Of a DNA stretch of 64,000 nt, positions 33,434 through 42,221 are shown one piece after another. Source of the stretch: DASUTB01 sp036374835 (lineage in GTDB: Bacteria; Actinomycetota; Actinomycetes; Jiangellales; Jiangellaceae); NCBI GenBank assembly GCA_036374835.1, contig DASUTB010000055.1:1-64000 (forward strand), read 5' to 3'. The notes under the pieces are model-generated. The model saw only the letters and a list, made by a program, of their open reading frames with translations. It had not been told where the DNA came from and made no database searches. The first letter of the stretch is position 1, and each line of letters opens with the position of its first letter. Position numbers and translations under genes: made by a program.

Positions 33434-33835
33434 ATGATCGCTGTGCCGGATGAGGTAGATGTGACGCTCGCGCTTCGCCGCGCGGGGGCGCGTTTCGCCT
33501 TCGTTCACGGTAGCCGGGCCACACCCGATCGCGCGCGGCAGGACAGTGACCTGGACGTCGCGGCTTGGTGGGGAAGCTCGCCGCCACACCGGTGGCAGGT
33601 CGATCTGCCGAGTGGCACTGACCTGGTCGTCCTCGATCGCGCGCCCTAGTGGCTCGCGGGCCGCATCGCGTTGGACGGTCGCCTTCTCTTTGATGACGAC
33701 CCACGTGCACGGGTTGCTTGGCAGGCGACGACCCGGCAGCTCTGGCTGGACGAACGTCCTCGCGTTCTGCAAACGCAGCGGGAGTTCCGGGAGGCGGTGG
33801 CCGCTCGGGCTCGGACGGAGAGGCCGCAGCAGTGA
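33434..33835 (+). pseudogene. MNT-type nucleotidyltransferase (MntA-like antitoxin), amber-interrupted
   Basis: The N-terminal half keeps the nucleotidyltransferase core FAFVHGSRATPDRARQDSDL, with GSR and the first DSDLD aspartates (71 residues to the stop). TAG at 33647-33649 interrupts at VVLDRAP*WLAGRIALDG. The same frame then stays open to TGA 33833-33835 and still matches the family C-terminus (LLFDDDPRARVAWQATTR). Intact MntA proteins neutralise HEPN toxins by AMPylation. No HEPN gene follows here. A recent nonsense mutation, or a sequencing error, explains it; the whole unit lies between inverted copies of the dispersed repeat. Confidence 0.8.
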
Positions 33836-33844
33836 TCGTTCTTC

Positions 33845-33922
33845 TTTGCTCGGATTCCCTGGGCATTACGCGGATTACAGCCGTGGTTTGGCTGGGAATT
33901 GCGTGCCAAACATGGTCATTCG
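33845..33922 (-). repeat. Stop-proximal dispersed repeat, copy 5
   Basis: Read on the minus strand it begins one base after the DUF58 stop: CGAATGACCATGTTTGG, then ATTCCCAGCCAAACCACG. TTCCC..GGGAA arms could fold. It belongs to the same arm variant as copy 7 at 51.6 kb. Confidence 0.8.
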
Positions 33923-35212
33923 CTAGAGGCGGCCGGCGGCTTTGAGGTCGAGGTAGCGGTCGGCCACGGCCGGGGGGAGTTCGGCCGGGAGGGCGTCGAC
34001 GACGTGGGCGCCGCGGCGCTCCAAAAGCTCCGAGACGCGCGCCCGGCCCATCTGGGAACGAGTGGCCGCGGCGGCGCCGTACACGGCGGCCGAGTCACCC
34101 CGTGCCGCTGCCATCTCGGCGACGCGCGGATCGCTCACCGACGCCACGAGCACCGTGTGCCGCCGGGTCAGCGTGCCGAGCGACGGCAGCAGCGCGTCTT
34201 CGATCGTGCCGGCGTCGATGCCGGTCAGCAGCACGACGAAGGCGTGCCGGCCGGCGCGGCGGCTGATCTCGGCGGCGAGCCGGCGGTAGTCCGTCTCGAG
34301 CAGTTCCGAGTCGACCGTTGCCATCGCGTTGACGAACCGCGACAGCACGTCGGCCGGCCCGGAGCGTTCGACGGCCGCACGCACCGTCCGGTCGTACGCC
34401 AGCAGGTCGACCCGGTCGCCGGCGCGGGTCGCCAGCGCGGCCAGTAGCAGGGCGGTGTCCATCGCGGCGTCGAGCTTCGGGGCGTCCCCGACCCGCCCGG
34501 CGGACGTACGCCCGGTGTCGAGCACGATCAGCACGTGCCGGTCCCGCTCGGGCCGCCAGGTCCGCACCATGACATCGGCGGCCCGTGCGCTCGCGCGCCA
34601 GTCGATGGACCGGGTGTCGTCCCCGATCACGTACTCGCGAAGTGAGTCGAACTCGGTACCGGCGCCACGGATTCGCACCGCCGACCGGCCGTCCAGCTCC
34701 CGGAGCCGGGCGAGCCGGGACGGCAGGTGCTTGCGCGAGGTGAACGGCGGCAGCGCCCGGACCGTCCACGGCACCGGCCGCGACCGCTGGCGTCCGGCGA
34801 TGCCGAGCGGACCGATGCTGCGCACGGTCACCCGATCGGCCGTGCGGTCGCCGCGGCGGGTCGGGCGCAGCATGAACTCGATCCGGCGCCGTTCGCCGGA
34901 CGGCAGATCGATCCGCACCCGGTCGGTCACCACCCCGGCCGACGGCGGCCACGCGTCGCGCAGCACACCGCGGACCCTCCGGCCCGGATTGGTGACCGTC
35001 AGCGCGACGCTCGCCGTGCCACCGAGCCGCACCGATGTGTCACCGGAGCGCTCGAACCGCAACGGCGTGATCGCGCCGGCCGCGGCGACGTCCACCAGCG
35101 CGAGCGCCAGCACGGCACCGGTCACCGCAACCACGCCGACCAGCGACGCAACGACCGCCACGACGAGTGCGCCGGCCACGGCGAGTAGTGCCGCGCGGCC
35201 CGTCAACACCAT
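33923..35212 (-). CDS. DUF58 domain protein (von Willebrand-like)
   Basis: 429-residue membrane-anchored protein with two N-terminal helices (about 5-45), a beta-rich middle, then the DUF58 signature EYVIGDDTRSIDWRASARAA (about 220-240) and a vWA-like fold beginning HVLIVLDTGRTSAG. DUF58 proteins accompany MoxR ATPases and are thought to be their metal-dependent adaptors. ATG 35212 lies 14 bases after the moxR stop. It is the last gene of the five-gene operon. Confidence 0.9.
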   Translation of the reverse strand: MVLTGRAALLAVAGALVVAVVASLVGVVAVTGAVLALALVDVAAAGAITPLRFERSGDTSVRLGGTASVALTVTNPGRRVRGVLRDAWPPSAGVVTDRVRIDLPSGERRRIEFMLRPTRRGDRTADRVTVRSIGPLGIAGRQRSRPVPWTVRALPPFTSRKHLPSRLARLRELDGRSAVRIRGAGTEFDSLREYVIGDDTRSIDWRASARAADVMVRTWRPERDRHVLIVLDTGRTSAGRVGDAPKLDAAMDTALLLAALATRAGDRVDLLAYDRTVRAAVERSGPADVLSRFVNAMATVDSELLETDYRRLAAEISRRAGRHAFVVLLTGIDAGTIEDALLPSLGTLTRRHTVLVASVSDPRVAEMAAARGDSAAVYGAAAATRSQMGRARVSELLERRGAHVVDALPAELPPAVADRYLDLKAAGRL

Positions 35213-35226
35213 CAGCCAAGCACCGT

Positions 35227-36216
35227 CTAACGCGGCACCGGCACGGTGGCCAGCACGGTTTCGAGGACCGAGTCCGAGGTCGTGCCTTCGATCTCGGCTT
35301 CCGGGCGCAACACCATGCGGTGCCGCAGCGTCGGGCGGGCCAGCGCTTTCACATCGTCGGGTGTGACGTAGTCCCGCCCCGAGATCCACGCCCAGGCCCG
35401 GGACGTCGCGAGCAGCGCAGTCGCACCGCGCGGCGAGACTCCGAGCTGTACCGACGGCGATGTCCGGGTCGCTCGGCAGACGTCGACGATGTAGCCGAAG
35501 ATGTCCGCGCTGATCCGGGTGTCCCGGACGGCGACCCGCGCGGCCGCGAGATCGGAGGGTCCGGCGACCGGCCGCACACCGGCCGCTTCCAGGTCGCGGG
35601 GATCGAACCCATGGGCGTGCCGCTCCAGCACCGTGATCTCGTCCGCCCGTTCCGGGAGCGCCACGGTCAGTTTCAGCAGGAACCGGTCCAGCTGCGCCTC
35701 GGGCAGCGGATAGGTGCCCTCGTATTCGATCGGGTTCTGGGTCGCGGCGACGACGAACGGATCCGGAAGCGGACGCGGGACGCCGTCCACGGACACCTGT
35801 CGTTCCTCCATCGCCTCCAGCAACGCCGACTGGGTCTTCGGCGGCGTCCGGTTGATCTCGTCCGCGAGCAGCAGGTTCGTGAACACCGGGCCGGGCGCGA
35901 AGGAGAATTCGGCGGTTCGCGCGTCGTACACCAACGAACCGGTGACGTCACCGGGCATCAGGTCCGGCGTGAACTGGAGCCGCCGCGTCTCGACGTCCAG
36001 GGCGCCGGCCAGCGCCCGTACCAGAAGCGTCTTGGCCACACCGGGAACACCCTCGAGCATGACGTGCCCCCGGCAAAGCAGCGCGATGACCATTCCGGTG
36101 ACGACGGAGTCCTGGCCGACGACGGCCTTGCCGACCTCTTCGCGGAGCCTGACGAGCGCGTCGCGGGCCGACGCGGCCGACCCGGGCGCGGCCATGGCAT
36201 TCGTGGGTTCGGTCAC
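35227..36216 (-). CDS. MoxR-family AAA ATPase
   Basis: 329-residue AAA+ chaperone-like ATPase. Walker A region is MLEGVPGVAKTLLVRALAGA, Walker B is LLLADEINRTPPKTQSALLE, sensor 1 is FVVAATQNPIEYEGTYPLP, and the arginine-finger end (RATRTSPSVQLGVSPRG) is present. MoxR proteins assist assembly or activation of partner complexes with vWA proteins. The GTG start at 36216 overlaps the DUF4350 stop (GTGA), and DUF58 follows directly, so the three are translationally linked. Confidence 0.93.
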   Translation of the reverse strand: MTEPTNAMAAPGSAASARDALVRLREEVGKAVVGQDSVVTGMVIALLCRGHVMLEGVPGVAKTLLVRALAGALDVETRRLQFTPDLMPGDVTGSLVYDARTAEFSFAPGPVFTNLLLADEINRTPPKTQSALLEAMEERQVSVDGVPRPLPDPFVVAATQNPIEYEGTYPLPEAQLDRFLLKLTVALPERADEITVLERHAHGFDPRDLEAAGVRPVAGPSDLAAARVAVRDTRISADIFGYIVDVCRATRTSPSVQLGVSPRGATALLATSRAWAWISGRDYVTPDDVKALARPTLRHRMVLRPEAEIEGTTSDSVLETVLATVPVPR

Positions 36217-37319
36217 CTGGCAAGTACCTCCTCGATCAAGGCGTCCAGCTCGTCGGCGAGCCGGACGAGTGCGGACTCGTCGGGTGGCGCCGGCCCGTCG
36301 AGCAGCGCCGTCACGTCGTGCTCCGTCCGCTGCGTGCGAGCGGCCGCGGTGGCGGCGACCACGTGCGCACTCGCGGACCGCGGCAGTCCCAGCCGGGTCC
36401 GCAGCTTATCGGTCGCCGCCTGCCGCAAGGTCGCCGCGGCATGGTCGCGGGACCGGCCCCGGCGGTACAGCCGGGCCAAGCCCTCGGTGGTCTCCGCGGC
36501 GCGTACGACGACCGGCAGTTGCTCGGGGACGACGCGCCCCAGCCGGATCGCCTGCCACAGTGCGGCAAGCACAGCGGCGATTCCGAGTTGCCACCCCACC
36601 GGCACGACCCAGTCGGGGAAGAGCTCGGTGATCGAGGTCCCGGCCATCTCCCCAAGTGTCGGCCGGTACCAGATGAGATCCGGATTGCGGCCGAGCAGGT
36701 TCATCGTCAGTGCGGCGTTGCCGTCCTCGTCGAGGTAACGGTTGACCAGCGGCTGGGCGGTGCCGAATACGACCAGCCGGCCGTCCTGCTCCGTGGTGTC
36801 CACGATGAGCGAGCCGGCATCGTCGCTGGCCAGGTAGCAGGCGGTGGCCGGGGGTTGTGCGGTGTAGAGGACGTCGCCGAGCTGCGCCGAGCCGGCGGTC
36901 CGCGCCTCTGGCACGTCGCACCCGGGCTCGCGGGACTCCACGAAGTCGCCGCCGACGCGCTCGATCCGCTCGCTGTACTCGGTGACCGTCGGGCCGGGGG
37001 CGACGAGGACGATGTCGGCGCCGGTGCCGACGAGCGTGTCGACATTGGACGGCGCGAGAAGGTCCGGAACCGTGACGACAACGGTACTGCCCGGACCGGC
37101 GGCCGCGGCGGCGTCGCGCGTGGTACGCACCTCACTGACTCCGACGCCCTGGTCCTCGAGCAGTTGGACGAGCGCCCGGGCGCCCTGCTCGTCGACGCCG
37201 TCCGGGTTGAGGTATCCCCGGCGCGACTCACTCATGGCGAGTGCGATCACGAGCGCTGTGCCGAGCAGCAGAACGACCGCCACCGTGACATTGCGAATGG
37301 TTCGGGTGCGGGACGTCAT
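36213..37319 (-). CDS. DUF4350 domain membrane protein
   Basis: 368-residue protein. One helix near the N-terminus (about 9-28), an extracytoplasmic region with NPDGVDEQGARALVQLLEDQ and VVVTVPDLLAPSNV (the DUF4350 fold, IFT/GATase-like), a second helix around residue 240-258, and a cytoplasmic tail with LPVVVRAAETTEGLARLYRR. The stop overlaps moxR and the start overlaps the DUF4129 stop (ATGA). DUF4350-MoxR-DUF58 forms a conserved but uncharacterised actinobacterial module. Confidence 0.87.
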   Translation of the reverse strand: MTSRTRTIRNVTVAVVLLLGTALVIALAMSESRRGYLNPDGVDEQGARALVQLLEDQGVGVSEVRTTRDAAAAAGPGSTVVVTVPDLLAPSNVDTLVGTGADIVLVAPGPTVTEYSERIERVGGDFVESREPGCDVPEARTAGSAQLGDVLYTAQPPATACYLASDDAGSLIVDTTEQDGRLVVFGTAQPLVNRYLDEDGNAALTMNLLGRNPDLIWYRPTLGEMAGTSITELFPDWVVPVGWQLGIAAVLAALWQAIRLGRVVPEQLPVVVRAAETTEGLARLYRRGRSRDHAAATLRQAATDKLRTRLGLPRSASAHVVAATAAARTQRTEHDVTALLDGPAPPDESALVRLADELDALIEEVLAR

Positions 37320-37987
37320 CGCGGCACCGCCAACGCCTGCTGCGCGTCAACCGGCTCGTCGCTGATCCGTGCCGAGCGGACGTCACCGTCGAGCTCCCGC
37401 ATGGCGAGGGCCGCAGCACGGGTGGCCGCGTGTTCGCCGTAACGTGCGTCGTCGAATGTCACGGCACCGGCGGTGAGGCGTTCGGCGAGGGTCGGCAGTA
37501 CGCGCCCCGCCTCCCGGGCTGCCTCGTCGGCCGTGCGGCCGGCCTTGGCGGTGAGGATGTCGCGCTCTTCGAGCCCGGCGATGATCGCCCGGAAGCGCTC
37601 CAGCACGCTGGTCGTCCAGTCTTCGGCGGCGAACGCGTCGTCTGCGGCAAGCCGGTACTCTGCGGCGCTGCGCTTGTTCGTGCCGAACAGCGACTCCTCG
37701 CCGCGGGCGGCTTGCCGCGCCATCGGACCGAACCGCCACAGCACGATCGCGACGATGATCGCGATCGGAATCAGCAGCGCGAGCGCGCCCCAGCCGCTCA
37801 GCGACCCGCCGGCTGCGGCGATGAGCTTGTCGAGCTGCAGCAGGATCCAATCCAGAATCTGCTGTAGCAGCGAGGGTTCGTCCTCATAGATCGGGTTGGC
37901 GAGCTCCTGCTGGGCGAGACGGCGTGCCTCGTCTCGCTCCACGTCGACGGACGCGGCTATCGGCACCACCGTTACGAGCGAGAGCAT
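37316..37987 (-). CDS. DUF4129 domain membrane protein
   Basis: 223-residue protein. A hydrophobic N-terminus (about 1-14), an extracytoplasmic helical part (RDEARRLAQQELANPIYEDE), one strong helix (about 68-86) and a cytoplasmic DUF4129 tail (AEYRLAADDAFAAEDWTTSV, GRTADEAAREAGRVLP). DUF4129 resembles the C-terminus of transglutaminase-like proteins. ATG 37987 overlaps the upstream stop as TGATG. Part of the MoxR operon. Confidence 0.86.
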   Translation of the reverse strand: MLSLVTVVPIAASVDVERDEARRLAQQELANPIYEDEPSLLQQILDWILLQLDKLIAAAGGSLSGWGALALLIPIAIIVAIVLWRFGPMARQAARGEESLFGTNKRSAAEYRLAADDAFAAEDWTTSVLERFRAIIAGLEERDILTAKAGRTADEAAREAGRVLPTLAERLTAGAVTFDDARYGEHAATRAAALAMRELDGDVRSARISDEPVDAQQALAVPR

Positions 37988-39300
37988 CAACCGTGTCGGC
38001 CGGGTCCGTGCGTCGGCCCGCCAGGGGGGACGTCGGTCCGGCCGGGAATCGTGACGCCGGCGGCGCGGGCGAGCTCGATGTCGAGTCCTTCGGCGCGAAT
38101 CCTACGGTCGACATAGAGCAGCGCGACCGAGCCGGCGACGAACGGAGCGGTGACGGCGGTCGCCAGCACGCCACCGAGCGCGATCAGCAGCACCGCGCCG
38201 AAACCGATCCCTTCGGCCGGGTCGGCAAGCATGGCCGGCAGCGAGACCGTGAAGCTCATCGCGTTCGCGATGATGTACGCGATCAGAACGATGAGCAGGT
38301 AGATGCCGAACACGCGCCACCACGAGGTGCGGACCAGCTCGGCCGATCGGCGGAGCGAACCGGCGATGCCGATCGGAACCGGTGCACCGTTCGCCGGCTG
38401 TATCGTTTCGATCATGACGATCGGAGTGGCGAGAACGTAACGGATGGCGAGCCAGACGGTTACGGGTATGGCCGCGATGAATAGGAGCACGCCGAGCGCG
38501 ATCGCGCCGCCGTCGCCGCTGAGGGTCAAAGCGAACAAAACGCCTCCGGCCAGAAGCAACGGGCCGAGCACGATCACCAGGTAGACGATCGTCAGCGCGA
38601 GCAGCCGCAACAGTCGTGGCCTGGCGCGCCGCCACGCCTCGCCGGCGGTCATATGCTCGCCGAGCACGGCACGGCTGACGACGACGGTGAGGATGCCGGT
38701 CAGGATCGTGCGGCCGAGCCATTCCAGGGCGACAGTCACAAGGCCGGCCTGCGCGAAGTCGCTGAACAGGCCGAGGACCTGGTCCTCCGAGGCGGTCGCC
38801 GGAAGCAGGGACAGCTCGTTGAGCGCGTCGAACATGGTCCAGCTGAAGTACAGCGCGCCCAACTGGATGAGCACGGCCACGACGACGGACAGCCCGAGCA
38901 TCGCGCCGAGGTTCTTGCGGATCGTGGTGACCGCGCCGTCCAGGATCTCGCCGACGCCGAGCGGCCGCAGCGGGATGACACCCGGTTTGATCTTCGGCTG
39001 AGCCCAGCTCCATTGCGGTGTCGGACTCGAGCCCTGCTCCGGGCTTTGGCCCGGTGGTGTGCCCCAGCCTTGTTGGCCGGGGGACGAAGGTGTGTCCGGT
39101 CGGTCAGGCGAACCCCACCCCTGCTGCCCGCCGTGGCCCGCGGTCGAGCCGGCGTCGCCGTGCGTGCCGCTCGGGCCGTACGACCCGCCCGGGCGCTGCC
39201 AGCCGGCATCCTGACCTGGTCCGGCGCGTCGCTCCGGCGGCTGTTGCGCCGACCAGCCGGGATACGGCGGCTCGGCCCTGTCAGGTGTCTGGTCGGACAT
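37987..39300 (-). CDS. Multi-helix membrane protein (glycerophosphodiesterase membrane-domain type)
   Basis: 437 residues. About 125 N-terminal residues are Pro/Gly/Gln-rich and disordered, then IPLRPLGVGEILDGAVTTIR leads into about six long helices, as in GPDPase_memb-type proteins. There is no phosphodiesterase catalytic domain. ATG 39300 has GGAGG 9 bases upstream; GTG 39345 would add 15 residues without a ribosome site. It opens the five-gene MoxR operon and is divergent from mtrA. Confidence 0.82.
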   Translation of the reverse strand: MSDQTPDRAEPPYPGWSAQQPPERRAGPGQDAGWQRPGGSYGPSGTHGDAGSTAGHGGQQGWGSPDRPDTPSSPGQQGWGTPPGQSPEQGSSPTPQWSWAQPKIKPGVIPLRPLGVGEILDGAVTTIRKNLGAMLGLSVVVAVLIQLGALYFSWTMFDALNELSLLPATASEDQVLGLFSDFAQAGLVTVALEWLGRTILTGILTVVVSRAVLGEHMTAGEAWRRARPRLLRLLALTIVYLVIVLGPLLLAGGVLFALTLSGDGGAIALGVLLFIAAIPVTVWLAIRYVLATPIVMIETIQPANGAPVPIGIAGSLRRSAELVRTSWWRVFGIYLLIVLIAYIIANAMSFTVSLPAMLADPAEGIGFGAVLLIALGGVLATAVTAPFVAGSVALLYVDRRIRAEGLDIELARAAGVTIPGRTDVPPGGPTHGPGRHG

Positions 39301-39550
39301 CGGCGATGGCCTCCGCAGGGACTCGTCCGGTTCTGCTTCGCTCACATCGTTTCACGACGCGTCGGTGATCACGAAAGTGTACTGGTCGTTTTCCGGGTGG
39401 AACCGGCCGCATGATCTCCGCTCTGCGAGACCGATGGCCCTGTGACGGCGGCCACACCGATTTTGTGAACCCGACTACGGTCGGGAGTATGCGGGGACGG
39501 AGCCCGGCAAGAATTCACAGTTTGGCCGAAAGAGTGTCACGATATTGACT

Positions 39551-40228
39551 ATGAAGGGTCGCGTACTCATTGTCGACGACGACACTGCGCTAGCGGAGAT
39601 GCTCGGCATCGTTCTGCGGAACGAGGGCTACGAGACGTCCGTGGTCACCCGCGGTGACGATGCTGTCCAGACCTACCGGGAGTTCAAGCCTGACCTGGTG
39701 CTGCTTGATCTGATGCTGCCCGGCACGGACGGCATCGACGTGTGCAAAGAGATCCGTGCCGAGTCGGGAATCCCCATCGTCATGCTCACCGCGAAAAGTG
39801 ACACCGTCGATATTGTGCTCGGTCTCGAGGCCGGTGCTGACGATTATGTCGTCAAACCGTTCAAGCCCAAGGAGTTGGTGGCCCGCGTCCGGGCCCGGCT
39901 GCGCCGCACCGACGATCCGAAGCCGGAACGGCTCGAAATCGGCGAGCTCGTCATCGATGTCGCCGGTCACTCGGTCAAGCGCAACGGCACCACGATCAGC
40001 CTGACACCGCTCGAGTTCGACCTGCTGACCTGTCTGGCGCGCAAGCCGTGGCAGGTCTTCAGCCGCGAGGAGTTGCTGGAGCGGGTCTGGGGCTACCGGC
40101 ATGCCGCAGACACCCGGCTGGTCAACGTGCATGTGCAGCGGCTGCGTTCCAAGGTCGAGAAGGATGCGGAGAATCCTGAGGTCATCGTGACTGTACGCGG
40201 CGTCGGATACAAGGCGGGTCCGGCCTGA
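39551..40228 (+). CDS. mtrA: MtrA response regulator
   Basis: 225-residue OmpR-type regulator nearly identical in pattern to actinobacterial MtrA. Receiver: acidic VDDD at 8-11, Asp53 in LVLLDLMLPGTDG, and Lys in VVKPFKPKELVARV. C-terminal winged helix: LTPLEFDLLTCLARKPWQVF, SREELLERVWGYRH and LRSKVEKDAENPEVI. MtrA controls cell-wall hydrolases, DNA replication and division genes and is essential in mycobacteria. ATG 39551 is used; a TTG two codons earlier is unlikely. mtrB starts 2 bases after the stop. Confidence 0.97.
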   Translation: MKGRVLIVDDDTALAEMLGIVLRNEGYETSVVTRGDDAVQTYREFKPDLVLLDLMLPGTDGIDVCKEIRAESGIPIVMLTAKSDTVDIVLGLEAGADDYVVKPFKPKELVARVRARLRRTDDPKPERLEIGELVIDVAGHSVKRNGTTISLTPLEFDLLTCLARKPWQVFSREELLERVWGYRHAADTRLVNVHVQRLRSKVEKDAENPEVIVTVRGVGYKAGPA

Positions 40229-40229
40229 C

Positions 40230-42221
40230 GTGACGTCCGGTGTGTCGGTTGAGCGCGCGGGTGGCCCGGGTGGGCGGTTGGCGCGTGCGCTGTCCACCGC
40301 CGGCGTGCACGTTCTGCGAGCCTGGCGGCGGGTCGTCTATGTGTGGCAACGCTCGCTCCAGCTCCGTGTCGTCGCCGCCACCCTGACGTTGTCGTTTGCG
40401 GTCGTCGCGCTTCTCGGCATCACGCTGACCCGGCAGATCACGGACGATCTGCTCAAACAGCAGCTGGATACCGCGGTTCCCTATGCGGTAGCCGGAATCG
40501 GCCAAGCACAGCAGCAGTTGAACAATCTCGCCGATGAGCCAGACCATGCGGACCGGGTGCAAATCGTCGAGGATCTGGCGGCGCAGGACGGTGAGGGCGG
40601 CCCCGCGGTCGTGATGCTGCGTCCAGACGGAGGAACGGCTGCGACCACCACACCTCAACCTGCCGACTCGACCTTCCCCGCCGACCTTCGCGCCAGGATC
40701 CAGGAGGAACCTGATCAGCTGTGGTGGGCGTACACCACGATCGAGTTCCTCCCCGGCCTCGGCGGTGAGCAACTGGAGAACCAACCGGGCATGGTCGTCG
40801 GTGGCCAGGTGCGCGCTCCTGTTGGCGCCGCCGAAGAGATCTTCGAGCTGTACTACGTCTTCTCGCTCGAGGAGACCGAACAGACTCTCGGCATCGTCCG
40901 CACCGCGCTGTGGACCGCCGGCCTCCTTGTCGTCCTGCTGCTCGGCGCCATCGCAGGGCTGGTGACGCGCCAGGTGGTCACGCCGGTGCGGATGGCGGCC
41001 AGTATCGCGGGACGCTTCTCCGCGGGACGGCTCTCCGAACGGATGACGGTGCGCGGTAAGGACGACATGTCCAAACTCGCCATGAGCTTCAACCAGATGG
41101 CCGGGAGCCTGCAGAAGCAGATCGCCGAACTCGAGGAGCTCTCCCGCATCCAGCAGCAGTTCGCCTCTGACGTGTCGCACGAGCTTCGGACACCGCTGAC
41201 CACGGTCCGGATGGCCGCTGATGTGCTGCACGAGTCGCGCGAGGATTTCGACCCTGTTGTGCAGCGGGCCGCCGAGCTGTTGCAGGCGCAGCTCGATCGG
41301 TTCGAAGCGCTGCTGTCCGATCTCCTGGAGATCAGTAGGTTCGACGCCGGGGTGGCCGTACTCAACGCCGAGTCCGTCGATATGCGCGACCTCGTCTACT
41401 CGGTCACCGATTCGTGCAACCAACTCGCCGGCCGGAGAGGCAGCGAGGTACGGATCGAGATACCGGCCGAACCGTGTGTGGCCGAGATCGACGAGCGGCG
41501 GATCGAGCGGGTGCTTCGGAACCTCGTGATCAACGCCATTGAGCACGGCGAGGGCAGAGACGTCGTCGTCCGGGTCGTGGCGAACGACCAGGCCGTCGCG
41601 GTCGGCATCCGCGACTACGGCGTCGGGCTCAAACCGGGTGAGGCGTCGCTCGTGTTCCACCGGTTCTGGCGCGCCGACCCGGCACGGGCCCGCACCACCG
41701 GCGGCACCGGACTGGGTCTCGCGATCTCGCTGGAGGACGCTCGGTTGCACGGCGGCTGGCTCCAAGCGTGGGGCGAGCCGGGCGGCGGATCGCACTTCCT
41801 GCTGACCTTGCCGCGGACCGCAGGAGACGACATCGTCGCCTCGCCGTTGCCGCTGATACCGCACGATGCAATGGACGACAGTGGGCTAAGCGGCGTGGGC
41901 AGCCCGTATCAACGTGTCGCCGACGACGCGACGGACGGCTGGAGCGCTGAGCCGCTCGATCTCACCGAGGAGGTCATGAGCGGCGCGGCCGGAGCCGCAA
42001 ACGCTGACCGGGACACGACCGATGCGGATGACGGCGACCAGGACGAATCGACCGGCGATGCGGCAACCGCTGCCGCGTTCGACGTGGACGTTCCTGACCC
42101 GCACGCCACGTTCGAGGTCGCCGACGAGGCGACCGCGCCGGATGCCGCCGAGCCCGATCCAGACGAACCGGACACACCGGGTGACGTTCCTGACGACAGT
42201 GTGGAGGTGCGCCGTGCGTAG
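40230..42221 (+). CDS. mtrB: MtrB sensor histidine kinase
   Basis: 663-residue kinase. Helix 1 at about 46-68, an extracytoplasmic sensor (about 70-227), helix 2 at about 228-248, HAMP (TRQVVTPVRMAASIAGRFSA), HisKA with His317 in FASDVSHELRTPLTTVRMA, and HATPase motifs (RVLRNLVINAIEHGEG, VGIRDYGVGLKPGEA, TGGTGLGLAI). After about residue 555 there is an acidic, low-complexity tail of some 100 residues, longer than in mycobacterial MtrB. It phosphorylates MtrA and works with LpqB, whose start overlaps its end by 8 bases. Confidence 0.96.
   Translation: MTSGVSVERAGGPGGRLARALSTAGVHVLRAWRRVVYVWQRSLQLRVVAATLTLSFAVVALLGITLTRQITDDLLKQQLDTAVPYAVAGIGQAQQQLNNLADEPDHADRVQIVEDLAAQDGEGGPAVVMLRPDGGTAATTTPQPADSTFPADLRARIQEEPDQLWWAYTTIEFLPGLGGEQLENQPGMVVGGQVRAPVGAAEEIFELYYVFSLEETEQTLGIVRTALWTAGLLVVLLLGAIAGLVTRQVVTPVRMAASIAGRFSAGRLSERMTVRGKDDMSKLAMSFNQMAGSLQKQIAELEELSRIQQQFASDVSHELRTPLTTVRMAADVLHESREDFDPVVQRAAELLQAQLDRFEALLSDLLEISRFDAGVAVLNAESVDMRDLVYSVTDSCNQLAGRRGSEVRIEIPAEPCVAEIDERRIERVLRNLVINAIEHGEGRDVVVRVVANDQAVAVGIRDYGVGLKPGEASLVFHRFWRADPARARTTGGTGLGLAISLEDARLHGGWLQAWGEPGGGSHFLLTLPRTAGDDIVASPLPLIPHDAMDDSGLSGVGSPYQRVADDATDGWSAEPLDLTEEVMSGAAGAANADRDTTDADDGDQDESTGDAATAAAFDVDVPDPHATFEVADEATAPDAAEPDPDEPDTPGDVPDDSVEVRRA

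Noticed and set aside
33647..33649. TAG read as an unusual amino acid in the MntA-like gene
   Set aside because: Pyrrolysine or suppression would need machinery not seen here; a simple nonsense mutation fits better.
40182..41864. A 560-codon frame antisense to mtrB
   Set aside because: No motif or ribosome site; a product of codon bias opposite a well-supported kinase.
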